Shown here one piece after another: positions 35,538 to 47,384 of a DNA stretch of 64,000 nucleotides. Location of the stretch: the NCBI RefSeq assembly GCF_022662495.1, contig NZ_JAKPBU010000002.1, positions 110,061 through 174,060 of the forward strand. Direction: 5' to 3'. The stretch's first letter is position 1; the number at the start of each line of letters is the position of its first letter. The stretch comes from Lysobacter sp. M2-1 (GTDB lineage: Bacteria > Pseudomonadota > Gammaproteobacteria > Xanthomonadales > Xanthomonadaceae). A program made the position numbers and the translations under genes. The notes under the pieces are model-generated. The model had not been told where the DNA came from, made no database searches, and saw only the letters and a program-made list of their open reading frames with translations.

Positions 35538-37229
35538 TCACCGCTCCGGTGCGAAGTCCGCGATATCCGGCAACTCCACCGGCACCCCATCGGCATTGCA
35601 CAGCCCGGCATCACATGCACGCTGGCGCAGCCGCGGCGTGGCCTGCAGCAGGATGTGGAAGATCGCGTTCTGCTCCACGCTGCCGCGCACCGCGTCGCTG
35701 CCCGGACCGCGTGCCCAGATGCCGACATCGTCGCCGCCATGGGTTTCGCTGGGCAGCGGGATGGCCGCTTCCTGCATGTAGTCCGGATCCTCGGTATCCA
35801 CGTGCTGCAGTTCCGGCCGGCTGTCCGCCGGCTGGAAACCGGTACCGGTGTGGAGATACCGTTTCGGCCCGGCAGGCTGCGCACTGCTGGCGCCAGCATA
35901 TCCGGGGCCATTGGCGTAGCCGAGCGTGGTGTACGGCAGGCCGATCGCGTCGGTGACCAGGTCGCCGCCCTCGTCCTCGCCGCTGCTCCCGCGCACCTTG
36001 CCCAGGATCGGATTGCCGCGTTTGGGATAACCGGCGAAGGTCAGCGTGTGGGCGTGGTCGGCAGTGACCAGGATCAGGGTGTCTTCTGTCGAGGTCGCCT
36101 CGTCGGCGGCCCGCACCGCATCGCTCATCGCCACTGTGTCGGTCAGCGCGCGGTATGCATTGCCGTAGTGGTGTGCGTGGTCGATGCGCCCGCCTTCCAC
36201 CAGCAGGACGTAACCGTTGGGGTTGCGCGACAGGCGCGCGATCGCGGCCCGGGTCATCTCCGCCAGGGACGGCTCGCCGGCCCGATCGCGCGCGCGGTCG
36301 TGTTCGAACTGCATGTGGTCGGGCTCGAACAGGGCGAGCAGCGGCTTGTCGGGCGCTGCGGCTTCGAATTGCTGGCGGTTCCAGGCATACACGGCACCTG
36401 GGTGGCGCTGCCGCCACTCGGCGATCAGGTCGCGCCCGTCGAGGCGCTCGCCAACCTTGTCGTCGTATTCCGGATCGCGCTGCGACACCGGCATGAAGTT
36501 CTTGCGTCCGCCGCCCATCAGCACATCGAATCCGCGCGCATACGGTGTTTCCACGAGTTGGCGCGCGATGTCGACGCAGCCGTCCGCGCGCGCTTCGGGG
36601 GGGAGATCCACGTCCTTCTCCCAGTTGCGTTCGGCCGAGTGGGTGAAGGTGGCGGCCGGGGTGGCATGGGTCACCCGCGCGGTGGTGACCACGCCGGTCG
36701 CCATGCCGCCGGTCGAGGCCAGTTCCCACAATGTCAGCATCGGTGCGGCCAGCGCGCCCTTGCAGTCCTTGCGCACCGCGCCCTGGCCGATGCTCAGCAC
36801 GCCCGCGCGCGTTTTTACGCCGGTGGCGATGGCGCTCATGGTGCCCGCCGAATCGGGCGTCTGCGCATCGGTGTTGTAGGTCTTGCTCAGGCCGGTCCCA
36901 GGAAAGACTTCCCATGCCAGACGGTTGTTCTCGCCCGGCCCACCCTTGCGCTGGCCCTCGAAGATGCGTGCCGCGGCGACCGTGGTCAGGCTCATGCCGT
37001 CGCCGAGGAACACGATGAGGTTCTTCGCCCGCCCGCGCATCGCGCCGCGTCCGGCGGCCTGCGCGGCGCCGTCGCGGAACCACCAGGCGGCGGATTCGCC
37101 TTCAGGATGCGTGATCGCGGGTACCTCCACGTGCACGGTGCCCGCGGTGGAAGTGGAATCATGGAAGTCGGGGGAGGTGGCGCAGGCACTGCACAAGGTG
37201 GCGAGGCAGGCGATCGACAGCAGGCGCAT
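35538..37229 (-). CDS. phoA: Alkaline phosphatase, lipoprotein form
   Basis: A 563-residue metal-dependent phosphomonoesterase of the envelope. The metal and catalytic residues are recognisable: Asp77 in NLIVFLGDGMS, nucleophile Ser127 in TPDSAGT, VTHATPAATFTHS, GGRIDHAHHYGNAYRALTD (Zn ligands) and VTADHAHTLTFAG, and HGGDDVGIWARGP at the C-terminus. LCSAC at 12-16 is a lipobox. It is longer than E. coli PhoA by a region around residues 440-500. Pho regulation is likely, but no Pho box was identified. Confidence 0.93.
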   Translation of the reverse strand: MRLLSIACLATLCSACATSPDFHDSTSTAGTVHVEVPAITHPEGESAAWWFRDGAAQAAGRGAMRGRAKNLIVFLGDGMSLTTVAAARIFEGQRKGGPGENNRLAWEVFPGTGLSKTYNTDAQTPDSAGTMSAIATGVKTRAGVLSIGQGAVRKDCKGALAAPMLTLWELASTGGMATGVVTTARVTHATPAATFTHSAERNWEKDVDLPPEARADGCVDIARQLVETPYARGFDVLMGGGRKNFMPVSQRDPEYDDKVGERLDGRDLIAEWRQRHPGAVYAWNRQQFEAAAPDKPLLALFEPDHMQFEHDRARDRAGEPSLAEMTRAAIARLSRNPNGYVLLVEGGRIDHAHHYGNAYRALTDTVAMSDAVRAADEATSTEDTLILVTADHAHTLTFAGYPKRGNPILGKVRGSSGEDEGGDLVTDAIGLPYTTLGYANGPGYAGASSAQPAGPKRYLHTGTGFQPADSRPELQHVDTEDPDYMQEAAIPLPSETHGGDDVGIWARGPGSDAVRGSVEQNAIFHILLQATPRLRQRACDAGLCNADGVPVELPDIADFAPER

Positions 37230-37512
37230 GGAGCGTTCCGTGGGGATACCGGGCGATTATGGCGGACGGGCACTGCGGAAGCGTGACATTGGCTCGTGGC
37301 CGGCGCCTTGCGTTGCCGTGTCTTCCTGCGTCCTCCTCCTCGCACTCGAGGCGCTGATCGATTCCCCTTGATCCGCAGGACCGCGTTGGCCAGGGCTTCC
37401 AGCCATCGGCTCGCGCAGTGCCGGCTCACGGAACACTGATTTTCCCATCGCGGCCTGCGGGCGGGCGCCTGCTGCGTTATCGTCGACGTTTCCGTATCCG
37501 CAGGCGGGTCCG

Positions 37513-38850
37513 ATGTTCCAGTGGTGGTTCCGTATCCGATTCTGGAAGCGCGTCCTGGCCGGCTTCGCCCTGGGCGCGCTCGCGGGCTGGCTCATGGGCC
37601 CCGCAGCCGAGACCTGGTTCGGGCCGCTGGGCGACCTGTACGTAACCCTGATCAAGATGATCGCGATCCCGCTGGTGTTCTTCGCGGTGATCAATGCGAT
37701 CGCCTCGCTGCATGGGCAGAAGTCGATCGCGGCGCTGGGCGGACGCACCTTCGCCTGGTTCGCGCTGACCGCGGTGCTGGCGGTTGGCGTAGGCCTGGCG
37801 GTGGGGACGGTGATGCAGCCGGGCATCGGTGTCGGCACGCTGCAGGTCGATCCCACCTACGTGCCGCGCGATGTTCCAAGCCCGGTCAGGGTGCTGCTGG
37901 ACGTGGTGCCGTCCAATCCGTTCTATGCGCTCGCCGGCATCGGCACCAGGACCAATGCCGCGGGTGAAACCGTACTGGCTGCGGGACGCGGATCGATCCT
38001 GCCGGTGATCTTCTTCGCCGCGCTGCTCGGCTTCGCCATGGTCAAGCTGGGCGAACGCGTGGCCGGCGCACGCAAACTGGTCAGCGAGATGAGCGAGGTC
38101 ATGATCCAGGTGACGCGCTTCGTGCTCGAAGTCACGCCGATCGGCACGTTCGGCCTGATCGCCGCCCTGGTCGGCGCCTACGGCTTCGACAAACTGCTAC
38201 CGCTGGGCAAGTTCGTCATCGCGCTGTACGTGGCCTGCACGATCATGATCGTGGTGGTGTACAGCGCGCTGCTGCTGGTGCACGGGCTGAACCCGCTCAA
38301 GTTCTTTCGCGGCGCCGCGCCGGGCATGCAGGTGGCGTTCGTGAGCTCGTCGAGCTTCGCCTCGATCCCGGCGGCGATGCGCTCGATCACCCATAACCTC
38401 GGGGTCGAGAAGAACTATGCAAGCTTCGCCGTGCCGCTGGGCGCCAGCATCAAGATGGACGGCTGCGGCGCGATCTATCCGGCCCTGTGCGCGCTGTTCA
38501 TCTCGCAGTACACCGGCATGCCGCTGAGCGCGGACCAGTATTTCATCGTCATGCTCGCCTCGGTGCTGGGCAGCTTCGGCACCGCCGGCGTGCCCGGCAC
38601 GGCGGTGATCATGGCCACGGTGGTGCTCAGCGCCGCGGGACTGCCCCTGGAAACCATCGGCTATCTCTACGCCATCGACCGCGTGCTGGACATGATGCGG
38701 ACCATGACCAATGTCACCGGCCAGATGCTGGTGCCGGTACTCGTGGCCAGGGAAACCGGCCTGCTCGACAGGCAGGTGTACGAAGCGGCATCGAGTAACG
38801 TCGGGATGGTCGAAGGCGAGGTCGCCGAGTCCGGCCGCGAGGCGGCATGA
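37513..38850 (+). CDS. Dicarboxylate/amino acid:cation symporter (SDF family)
   Basis: A 445-residue DctA/GltP-type transporter. Motifs include IKMIAIPLVFFAVINAIASL (helix 2), FVSSSSFASIPAAMRSITHN (hairpin HP1, serine-rich), SIKMDGCGAIYPALCALFIS (helix 7, the NMDGT-equivalent here MDGCG) and GTAGVPGTAVIMATVVLSAAG (HP2). The MDGCG variation differs from the Na+-binding MDGT/NMDGT pattern, so cation choice is uncertain. The transported substrate is a C4-dicarboxylate or amino acid by family. Confidence 0.9.
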   Translation: MFQWWFRIRFWKRVLAGFALGALAGWLMGPAAETWFGPLGDLYVTLIKMIAIPLVFFAVINAIASLHGQKSIAALGGRTFAWFALTAVLAVGVGLAVGTVMQPGIGVGTLQVDPTYVPRDVPSPVRVLLDVVPSNPFYALAGIGTRTNAAGETVLAAGRGSILPVIFFAALLGFAMVKLGERVAGARKLVSEMSEVMIQVTRFVLEVTPIGTFGLIAALVGAYGFDKLLPLGKFVIALYVACTIMIVVVYSALLLVHGLNPLKFFRGAAPGMQVAFVSSSSFASIPAAMRSITHNLGVEKNYASFAVPLGASIKMDGCGAIYPALCALFISQYTGMPLSADQYFIVMLASVLGSFGTAGVPGTAVIMATVVLSAAGLPLETIGYLYAIDRVLDMMRTMTNVTGQMLVPVLVARETGLLDRQVYEAASSNVGMVEGEVAESGREAA

Positions 38851-39243
38851 ACACGGGTCGAACGCTTTCCGGATGCCGGCGACTACCGGCGCCTGCGCGC
38901 CGCCGCCGGACTTTCGCGCAAGGGCGCCGAAGCAGCCGAAGGCGGCCTGCGCGGCACGCTGTACGGCGTCAGCCTGCTGCGCGAAGGCGAGGTCGTCGGC
39001 ATGGGGCGTGTAATCGGCGACGGCGGCTGCTTCTACTTCGTGGTGGATGTTGCGGTCGAGCCGGGGCTGCAGGGCCGCGGCCTCGGGCGCCGCATCATGC
39101 AGGCGCTCGACGCCTGGGTCCGGGCCAATGCACCGGCCACGGCACACGTCTCGCTGATCGCGGATGGCGATGCCAGATACCTGTACGAGAAGTTCGGTTT
39201 CGTGGAACTGCAGCGCGCCGTCGCGATGGCGTACACGCTTTAG
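38851..39243 (+). pseudogene. GNAT acetyltransferase copy lacking its start
   Basis: The frame right behind the symporter's TGA (38848-38850) reads VERFPDAGDYRRLRAAAGLS and continues to VVGMGRVIGDGGCFYFVVDV, LQGRGLGRRIMQALDAWV and YLYEKFGFVEL. It aligns throughout with the intact GNAT at 39269-39718, but the first 8 codons and any ATG/GTG/TTG before 39001 are missing. From the Met at 39001 only 80 residues would be made, without the first strands. It is a 5'-truncated paralogue, possibly fused by deletion to the symporter gene. Confidence 0.72.
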
Positions 39244-39268
39244 CGCATGAACGATTGGAGCGTAGAGG

Positions 39269-39718
39269 ATGGACGATGAGATCGTGCTGGTCGAACGGTT
39301 TCCGGATGCGGAGGCCTACTGTGCCCTGCGTGCAGCTGCGGGCATGTCGCCCAAGACCCTGGATGCCGCGCGCCTCGGCCTGCCCAACACCCTGTACGGC
39401 GTTCACCTGCGCCGCGGCGCCCTTCTACAGGCCCAGGCTGATCGGGCGGAAATAATCGGCATGGGCCGGATCATCGGCGACAACGGCTGCTTCTTCATCG
39501 TGGTCGATATCGCCGTCCTTCCCGAGTACCAGGGCAGGGGCCTGGGCAAGCGGATCATGGCCGCGCTCGATGCCTGGCTGAGCGCCAACGTGCCTGCTTC
39601 GGCCTATGTCTCGCTGGCCGCCGATGGCGACGCGAAGTACCTGTACGAGAAGTTCGGGTTCCTCGAAACCACGCCGCATACCGTCAATATGGAATACATC
39701 GCCCCGCGCACGTCCTAA
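39269..39718 (+). CDS. GNAT family N-acetyltransferase (Aac/YhhY-like)
   Basis: A 149-residue protein with the complete GNAT core: IIGMGRIIGDNGCFFIVVDI (beta-4), AVLPEYQGRGLGKRIMAALD (QGRGLG, motif A) and AKYLYEKFGFLETT (motif B). It differs from the truncated neighbour by an insertion (LLQAQADRAE) in the loop before IIGMGR. The two copies are tandem duplicates that have diverged. The acceptor substrate is unknown. The start ATG is clear, GATGG, with AGGATGG upstream. Confidence 0.87.
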   Translation: MDDEIVLVERFPDAEAYCALRAAAGMSPKTLDAARLGLPNTLYGVHLRRGALLQAQADRAEIIGMGRIIGDNGCFFIVVDIAVLPEYQGRGLGKRIMAALDAWLSANVPASAYVSLAADGDAKYLYEKFGFLETTPHTVNMEYIAPRTS

Positions 39719-39722
39719 GTGC

Positions 39723-39749
39723 CCGTAGGAGCGACGTCAGTCGCGAGCC
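39723..39749 (+). repeat. Single REP arm
   Basis: CCGTAGGAGCGACGTCAGTC followed by GCGAGCC forms a short stem (GCGAC/GTCGC) of the TAGGAGCG REP subtype. No inverse arm is seen nearby. The 154-base gap up to the Nudix gene holds no gene. Confidence 0.55.
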
Positions 39750-39872
39750 TTCACCATTTGCTCCAGGAGCCAAGCTGCAGCGAAAGGGGCGTGCGAACCG
39801 GCCTGACCCATCCTTCGATTTCGATACATCCCCCGGCTGCGCCTCACCTCGCATCGTGCCGAAGCGACGTGA

Positions 39873-40360
39873 CTACAATCGCGAGAACTTCCACGACACC
39901 ATGCGCCCATCCCTGTACGGCATCACGCCATGGAACGGGCTCGGATCGCCGTCGAACACCAGCGGCAGGAACTCGCGGTCGCCTTCCCACATCGGCAGCG
40001 TGTGCACGCTGTCGAGCGCTACCCACTCCAGCGTGCCTTCGGGATTGCGCTCGAACGGGGTGCCGGAGAACGCAGTGATCAGGAACACGAATCCCAGCCA
40101 GTCCTCGCCCTGTTTGCCGAACCCAGGCCAGCTGATCGTGCCGCGCAGCTGCAGTGCGGTGCAGTCGATGCCGGCTTCCTCATGGATTTCGCGACGCATG
40201 CCGGCCAGCACGTCCTCGTCGGGCTCGAGCTTGCCGCCCAGACCGTTGTACTTGCCCAGCTGGTGATCATCGGGTCGCGCATTGCGATGGACCAGCAGCA
40301 CCCGGCGCCCGTCCGGAGAAAGCACATAGCCGAGAGTCGCGACGATGGGCGTATACGGCA

Positions 40361-40361
<1 letters not shown>
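39873..40361 (-). CDS. Nudix hydrolase (MutT/8-oxo-dGTPase-like)
   Basis: A 162-residue protein with a full Nudix box: G43, E49, then REIHEEAGI at 57-65 (pattern GX5EX7REUXEEXGU). MPYTPIVATLGYVLSPDGRR and FLITAFSGTPFERNPEGTLE fit the MutT/8-oxo-dGTP diphosphatase-like branch acting on nucleoside di- and triphosphates. Its ATG overlaps the metallo-beta-lactamase stop by one base (TGATG), so it is translationally coupled. Substrate not defined. Confidence 0.9.
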
Positions 40362-44212
<3,851 letters not shown>

Positions 44213-44254
44213 ATACTGCACGGATGCAGCTTGCTGCGCTCGCCTGCGGCAGCC

Positions 44255-44283
44255 GACACGGCCGGCACCTTGCCGGCCGTGTC
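44255..44283 (+). terminator. Strong hairpin after the M16 operon
   Basis: GACACGGCCGGC and GCCGGCCGTGTC form a perfect 12-bp stem with a 5-base loop. It lies between the convergent M16 and cupin genes. There is no T run, so it may act with Rho or as a bidirectional block. Confidence 0.7.
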
Positions 44284-44324
44284 TCGCATTGCCCAACCTC
44301 ACCCCGGGCGCAAGCCGCGTGGTC

Positions 44325-44768
44325 TTAGTCCTCGCTGGGAAACGCGTCCACCGGCGCCTCGAACGCGATGAACAGGACGCAAGGCTCGGCGCTTGCACAG
44401 AGCGCCTTGTGCGGCGCCTTCGCGGGCCCATAGGCGTACGTGCCCGGCTTGAGGATGGCCGGCTCCTGGCCGTCATAGGTCACGTGCAGTTCGCCCGAGA
44501 CCAGCACCATGCGCTCTGCAGAGGTGTGCCAATGCCGGTCGATCGCGGATTTCCCCGGCACCTTGAAGAAGATGTCCGCATTCTCCTTCGCCGGATCGCC
44601 GTGCAGCACGGCGATCGCGCAGCCCTCCGGCAGGAACGACGGGCACGGACCCCACGCCAGGGCTGGGTCCTCGAAGGTCCTGGTGAGCGCAGGTTCTGCG
44701 GGCGGAGTCTGGGCCAGCGCAAGCCCAGTGCAGAAGAAAAGCGCGGCAACGCATGGATATCTGTACAT
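44325..44768 (-). CDS. Secreted cupin-domain protein
   Basis: A 147-residue protein with a signal peptide (MYRYPCVAALFFCTGLALAQ). A cupin barrel follows: FFKVPGKSAIDRHWHTSAER (motif 1 with RHWH metal ligands), MVLVSGELHVTYDG and TYAYGPAKAPHKALCASAEP (motif 2). It binds a metal in the periplasm; the reaction is unknown. GAGGTGG before the Met supports this start over an upstream in-frame ATG. Genes from here to 50 kb are accessory in character. Confidence 0.85.
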   Translation of the reverse strand: MYRYPCVAALFFCTGLALAQTPPAEPALTRTFEDPALAWGPCPSFLPEGCAIAVLHGDPAKENADIFFKVPGKSAIDRHWHTSAERMVLVSGELHVTYDGQEPAILKPGTYAYGPAKAPHKALCASAEPCVLFIAFEAPVDAFPSED

Positions 44769-44905
44769 CAGCCACCTCCTCGTCGAGCAGTGCAATCGGA
44801 TTCGCCCGCGTCTGACGTCTGGATGAAGCCTGCAGGGAAGCGGGTTGGACCTGCCGGCTCCGGCATGGCGCCATCGAAATGGCGTGCACCCACCATTCGT
44901 ATGCG

Positions 44906-45286
44906 CTAGTCCCAGCGGTTGGCGTTCTTGGGAAACCCCGGACGCTGCACCCGTACGACGCAGAAGCGTTGACCAGTGGGCGCCTGCATCACCACCCAGC
45001 GCTCCAACCGGTCCACCACCGTGGCGCCAAGGGCCTCCAGGCGCGCGACTTCCGCCGGGATGTCGTCGGTTTCGATGTCGATATGCACCCGGCTCTCGTG
45101 CCCGACGCGCTGGATCTGGACGATGGGTTCGTCGGGCGGCGTTTCCAGCATCCGGTAGGGGCCGCGCGTGCCCGGATGATCAGGGTCGACCGCGCGCCCC
45201 AGTGCCTGGGCCCAGAAGCCGGCCGCCTGGTCGACATCGGGCGTATTGCAATCGATGAGCACGGCGCAAAGTCGGGAGTGATGCAT
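44906..45286 (-). CDS. VOC superfamily protein
   Basis: A 126-residue vicinal-oxygen-chelate protein starting MHHSRLCAVLIDCNTPDVDQ, with AAGFWAQALGRAV and VGHESRVHIDIETDDIPAEV. The second half ends VMQAPTGQRFCVVRVQRPGF. The metal-ligand positions suggest a glyoxalase/dioxygenase-like fold of undefined function. A GNAT gene lies 56 bases upstream. No attC site was found beside it, so its cassette origin is not shown. Confidence 0.83.
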   Translation of the reverse strand: MHHSRLCAVLIDCNTPDVDQAAGFWAQALGRAVDPDHPGTRGPYRMLETPPDEPIVQIQRVGHESRVHIDIETDDIPAEVARLEALGATVVDRLERWVVMQAPTGQRFCVVRVQRPGFPKNANRWD

Positions 45287-45342
45287 GGCGGTTCCTCTGG
45301 GCCCGGTCGCGCGAACGCTTCGCGAGGCGCGGATGGCGATCG

Positions 45343-45801
45343 TCAGGGTAGCTTGCGCGACATGATCAGATCCCGATGGGACTCATGGCCATGATGCAAC
45401 TCTGCCGTTCCGACCGGGTGAAACCCGCCCTTGCGGTAGAAGGCAATGGCGCGGGCATTGTCCTCGGACGTGCCGAGCCAGATCGCGTCGTGACCATTCA
45501 CGCGTGCATGCGCGAAAGCCTGTGCGAGAAGGCTTGAGGCAATCTCCGTGCCCTGGTGTTCCGGGGCAACGAAGATGCGCCAGAGCTGGATGGGCGAGTG
45601 CCCATCGACGTCCTCGGGGACATGTCCGGTGCGCAGCACGATGCATCCGACGAGATCGGCCTCCGTCTCCGCCACGTAGAAGCCGGCGCCGTACGCGGCA
45701 ATGTCCGTGGACACGCCGATCTCGTCCCAAGGTTGCTCCAGCGCCCGACCGAGCCTGGCGAGCGCGGCGGCATCGGCTTGCGTCGCTTGGCGAATCAGCA
45801 C
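45343..45801 (-). CDS. GNAT family N-acetyltransferase
   Basis: A 152-residue acetyltransferase with start GTG. The core reads LWRIFVAPEHQGTEIASSLL (motif A with HQGTEIA, a departure from QxxGxG/A) and LGTSEDNARAIAFYRKGGFH (motif B). The acceptor is unknown. GGGAG lies ahead of the GTG. Right upstream, 45813-45925 is a large imperfect palindrome between this gene and the next. Confidence 0.85.
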   Translation of the reverse strand: MLIRQATQADAAALARLGRALEQPWDEIGVSTDIAAYGAGFYVAETEADLVGCIVLRTGHVPEDVDGHSPIQLWRIFVAPEHQGTEIASSLLAQAFAHARVNGHDAIWLGTSEDNARAIAFYRKGGFHPVGTAELHHGHESHRDLIMSRKLP

Positions 45802-45812
45802 GGATCACTCCC

Positions 45813-45925
45813 GATTCTGAAGCAAGCCTTCTGCGGCAGGTTCGCCTGGATCAACGACTGAGGGCGATGCGGGCGGACACGGCCAGCCTGCCGCAAACCT
45901 TGCATCCGGCCCAGGCCCCAGAATC
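45813..45925. repeat. 113-bp imperfect palindrome between two cassette-like genes
   Basis: Nested inverted arms are GATTCTG with CAGAATC (45813 and 45919), GCAAG with CTTGC, and TGCGGCAGG with CCTGCCGCA. The right end touches the TGA stop of the membrane gene at 45926 and the left end lies 11 bases before the GNAT start. This is where an attC would sit, but no RYYYAAC/GTTRRRY core is present. It may be a terminator or an eroded recombination site. Confidence 0.5.
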
Positions 45926-46201
45926 TCAGAGCAGGGTGCCGACGACCAGCAGCGTCATGTAAAGCGTGCCCGCCGCGAACGCGATGCTTCGCGGCCACGT
46001 TCTCGTCCTGGCGTCCCTGACCAGCGCGTACGCCGCGACAGGCAGCCCGACGAGCAACACGAGTGCCGCGACGACCAAGGCCCAGGCACCAAACTGCCAG
46101 ACCAGCTCGCCATGCGGCAAGCCGCTGAGCGCAGCGATGGCGATGACGGACACCGCCAACGGAACAACAAGCACAGCAGTGGGAATCGTAACTGGTCGCA
46201 T
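45926..46201 (-). CDS. Small hypothetical membrane protein
   Basis: A 91-residue protein with three hydrophobic segments: TAVLVVPLAVSVIAIAALSG, VWQFGAWALVVAALVLLVGL and IAFAAGTLYMTLLVVGTLL. AAGGTGAGT before the ATG supports this start rather than the GTG two codons upstream. There is no homologue I can name. It follows the secreted DUF2059-like gene by 31 bases, too short for an attC, so the two would travel together if mobile. Confidence 0.65.
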   Translation of the reverse strand: MRPVTIPTAVLVVPLAVSVIAIAALSGLPHGELVWQFGAWALVVAALVLLVGLPVAAYALVRDARTRTWPRSIAFAAGTLYMTLLVVGTLL

Positions 46202-46232
46202 ACTCACCTTGAGTGGACCCCTGGGCCCGTTG

Positions 46233-46793
46233 CTACTTCGACGAAGTCAAGCACTTCGCCATGGCCTCAGAGCGCAGGTCCGACGCGTGCGTCCTGATCG
46301 CTTCGCGCGCCAGCAGCTCATCCCCGACGAAGAATTTCCCGGCCGCCGTGGCGCCAAAGGCATCGAGCTCTTGTTGCAACGGGGCAGGGTAATGCAGCTG
46401 CTCGTCGGCGATCTGCTCTTTTCTCATTGCCGCTTCCAACAGACTCTGCTCGTGCTCCAGGCGCAGCGCCACAACAGCCTGCCCGGCAGGGCTTTGGAAG
46501 AAATCGATGGACTCCCGCAACTCGCGCTCACTCATGTTCTCGGCGAACTGCGACGCGAAGTACGAACGCATGACAGGCGTCGCTTCCTTCACGGTGCAGT
46601 CCGCCAATCCAGGTGGCATATCCATGGGTGTGACCGCAATCATGAATCGGATCGCCAGCGCCTCCTGCTCGTGAGGCTTGACCAGGCTGACAAGTTCGTT
46701 CGCCACTTCGATCGTGGGCGCCGATCCTGCGGCATGCGCAGCGGCGGTTACCCCGGCCGCCGTCACCATGAACGCCATTAGCACTCGCTTCAT
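46233..46793 (-). CDS. Secreted DUF2059-like protein
   Basis: A 186-residue protein with a signal peptide (MKRVLMAFMVTAAGVTAAAH) and a helical mature part containing MRSYFASQFAENMSERELRE and SIDFFQSPAGQAVVALRLEH, the DUF2059 pattern. Its start is 28 bases beyond the R' core of the most degenerate attC (46822-46881), the same spacing as proven cassette genes here, so it may be the last cassette. The function of DUF2059 is unknown. No clear attC of its own follows its stop. Confidence 0.72.
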   Translation of the reverse strand: MKRVLMAFMVTAAGVTAAAHAAGSAPTIEVANELVSLVKPHEQEALAIRFMIAVTPMDMPPGLADCTVKEATPVMRSYFASQFAENMSERELRESIDFFQSPAGQAVVALRLEHEQSLLEAAMRKEQIADEQLHYPAPLQQELDAFGATAAGKFFVGDELLAREAIRTHASDLRSEAMAKCLTSSK

Positions 46794-46821
46794 TGCTCGA
46801 TTCCCCTGTAAGTGCGTGTCA

Positions 46822-46881
46822 GATCAATGCCAGAATTATGCCGCACGGCGATGCGGCTTCGGCACGAATGAACTGCGATGC
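46822..46881 (-). other. Degenerate attC site (site 1)
   Basis: A 60-bp unit aligning in length and structure with the better sites. L'' and L' boxes appear as ATGCCGCACG and GGCTTCGGCAC, the spacer is CGAATGAACT, and the outer cores are eroded (GATCAAT and GCGATGC instead of GCCTAAC and GTTAGGC). Likely no longer a good IntI substrate. Confidence 0.55.
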
Positions 46882-46894
46882 CTTCCGCGCATCG

Positions 46895-47275
46895 TCAGCT
46901 GGCGGCGCCAGGCCAGAACCTGGCCAACGCGAACGCGAGCGCGAAGGCGTAGCCGTAAGCGAACTTGTCCAGTCGCACCAGCTCCGTACCCCGCTTGGCT
47001 CGCCAGGCGCCAAGGGCACCCAATGCCAGGCCGACGGCGATGGGGGTGATCGCCAGGTTGGCGATCCGGGCATAGGGATGGGAAATCAGGTGCTGCGGGA
47101 AGATCAGGTACGAGACCCAACCCAGCAGACCCCCGAGGAAAATACAACCGGCTGCAGCAAGCGCAGGATGGATCGGCCCTCGATCGCGCTTGACCGTGTG
47201 GGCCCCAATTTCAACCAGGATCTCGAGTACGAACTGGATGACGAACTCGAAGAGAAGTTCTGCAAGAAACGACAA
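46895..47275 (-). CDS. Cassette gene: small membrane protein
   Basis: A 126-residue protein starting MSFLAELLFEFVIQFVLEIL, an amphipathic/hydrophobic stretch seen in many integron cassette proteins. Three later membrane segments follow: AAAGCIFLGGLLGWVSYLIF, AITPIAVGLALGALGAWRA and FAYGYAFALAFALARFW. The function is unknown. Its start is 16 bases after the R' core at 47292 and its stop is 13 bases before the site at 46881. This type of protein is common in Xanthomonas and Pseudomonas cassettes, an observation from memory. Confidence 0.7.
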   Translation of the reverse strand: MSFLAELLFEFVIQFVLEILVEIGAHTVKRDRGPIHPALAAAGCIFLGGLLGWVSYLIFPQHLISHPYARIANLAITPIAVGLALGALGAWRAKRGTELVRLDKFAYGYAFALAFALARFWPGAAS

Positions 47276-47291
47276 GGATGCTTCCTCTGCG

Positions 47292-47384
47292 GCCTAACGA
47301 CGGAGTTCAGCGACTGGCCGGAGGTCGGTGCCCCGCAACGACTGCTTGGCCGTCATCGCATCGGCTGGCGAATGATCGTTTTCC
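47292..47384 (-). other. Candidate attC site (site 2), extended
   Basis: GCCTAAC (47292-47298) is a perfect R' core. It is followed by GACGGAGT, an imperfect palindrome with GGCCGGAGG, and TCGGCTGGCGAATGATC before GTTTTCC as a weak R''. The span of 93 bp overlaps the 3' end of the GyrI-like gene, whose TGA lies inside it. The left core is convincing, the right one is not. Confidence 0.5.

Noticed and set aside
45287..45342. attC between the VOC and GNAT genes
   Set aside because: CGCGAACGCTTCGCG is a small hairpin without attC cores.
46208..46232. attC between the DUF2059-like and the small membrane gene
   Set aside because: Only about 31 bases separate the genes and no core or hairpin is found, so the two genes are not separated by a recombination site.
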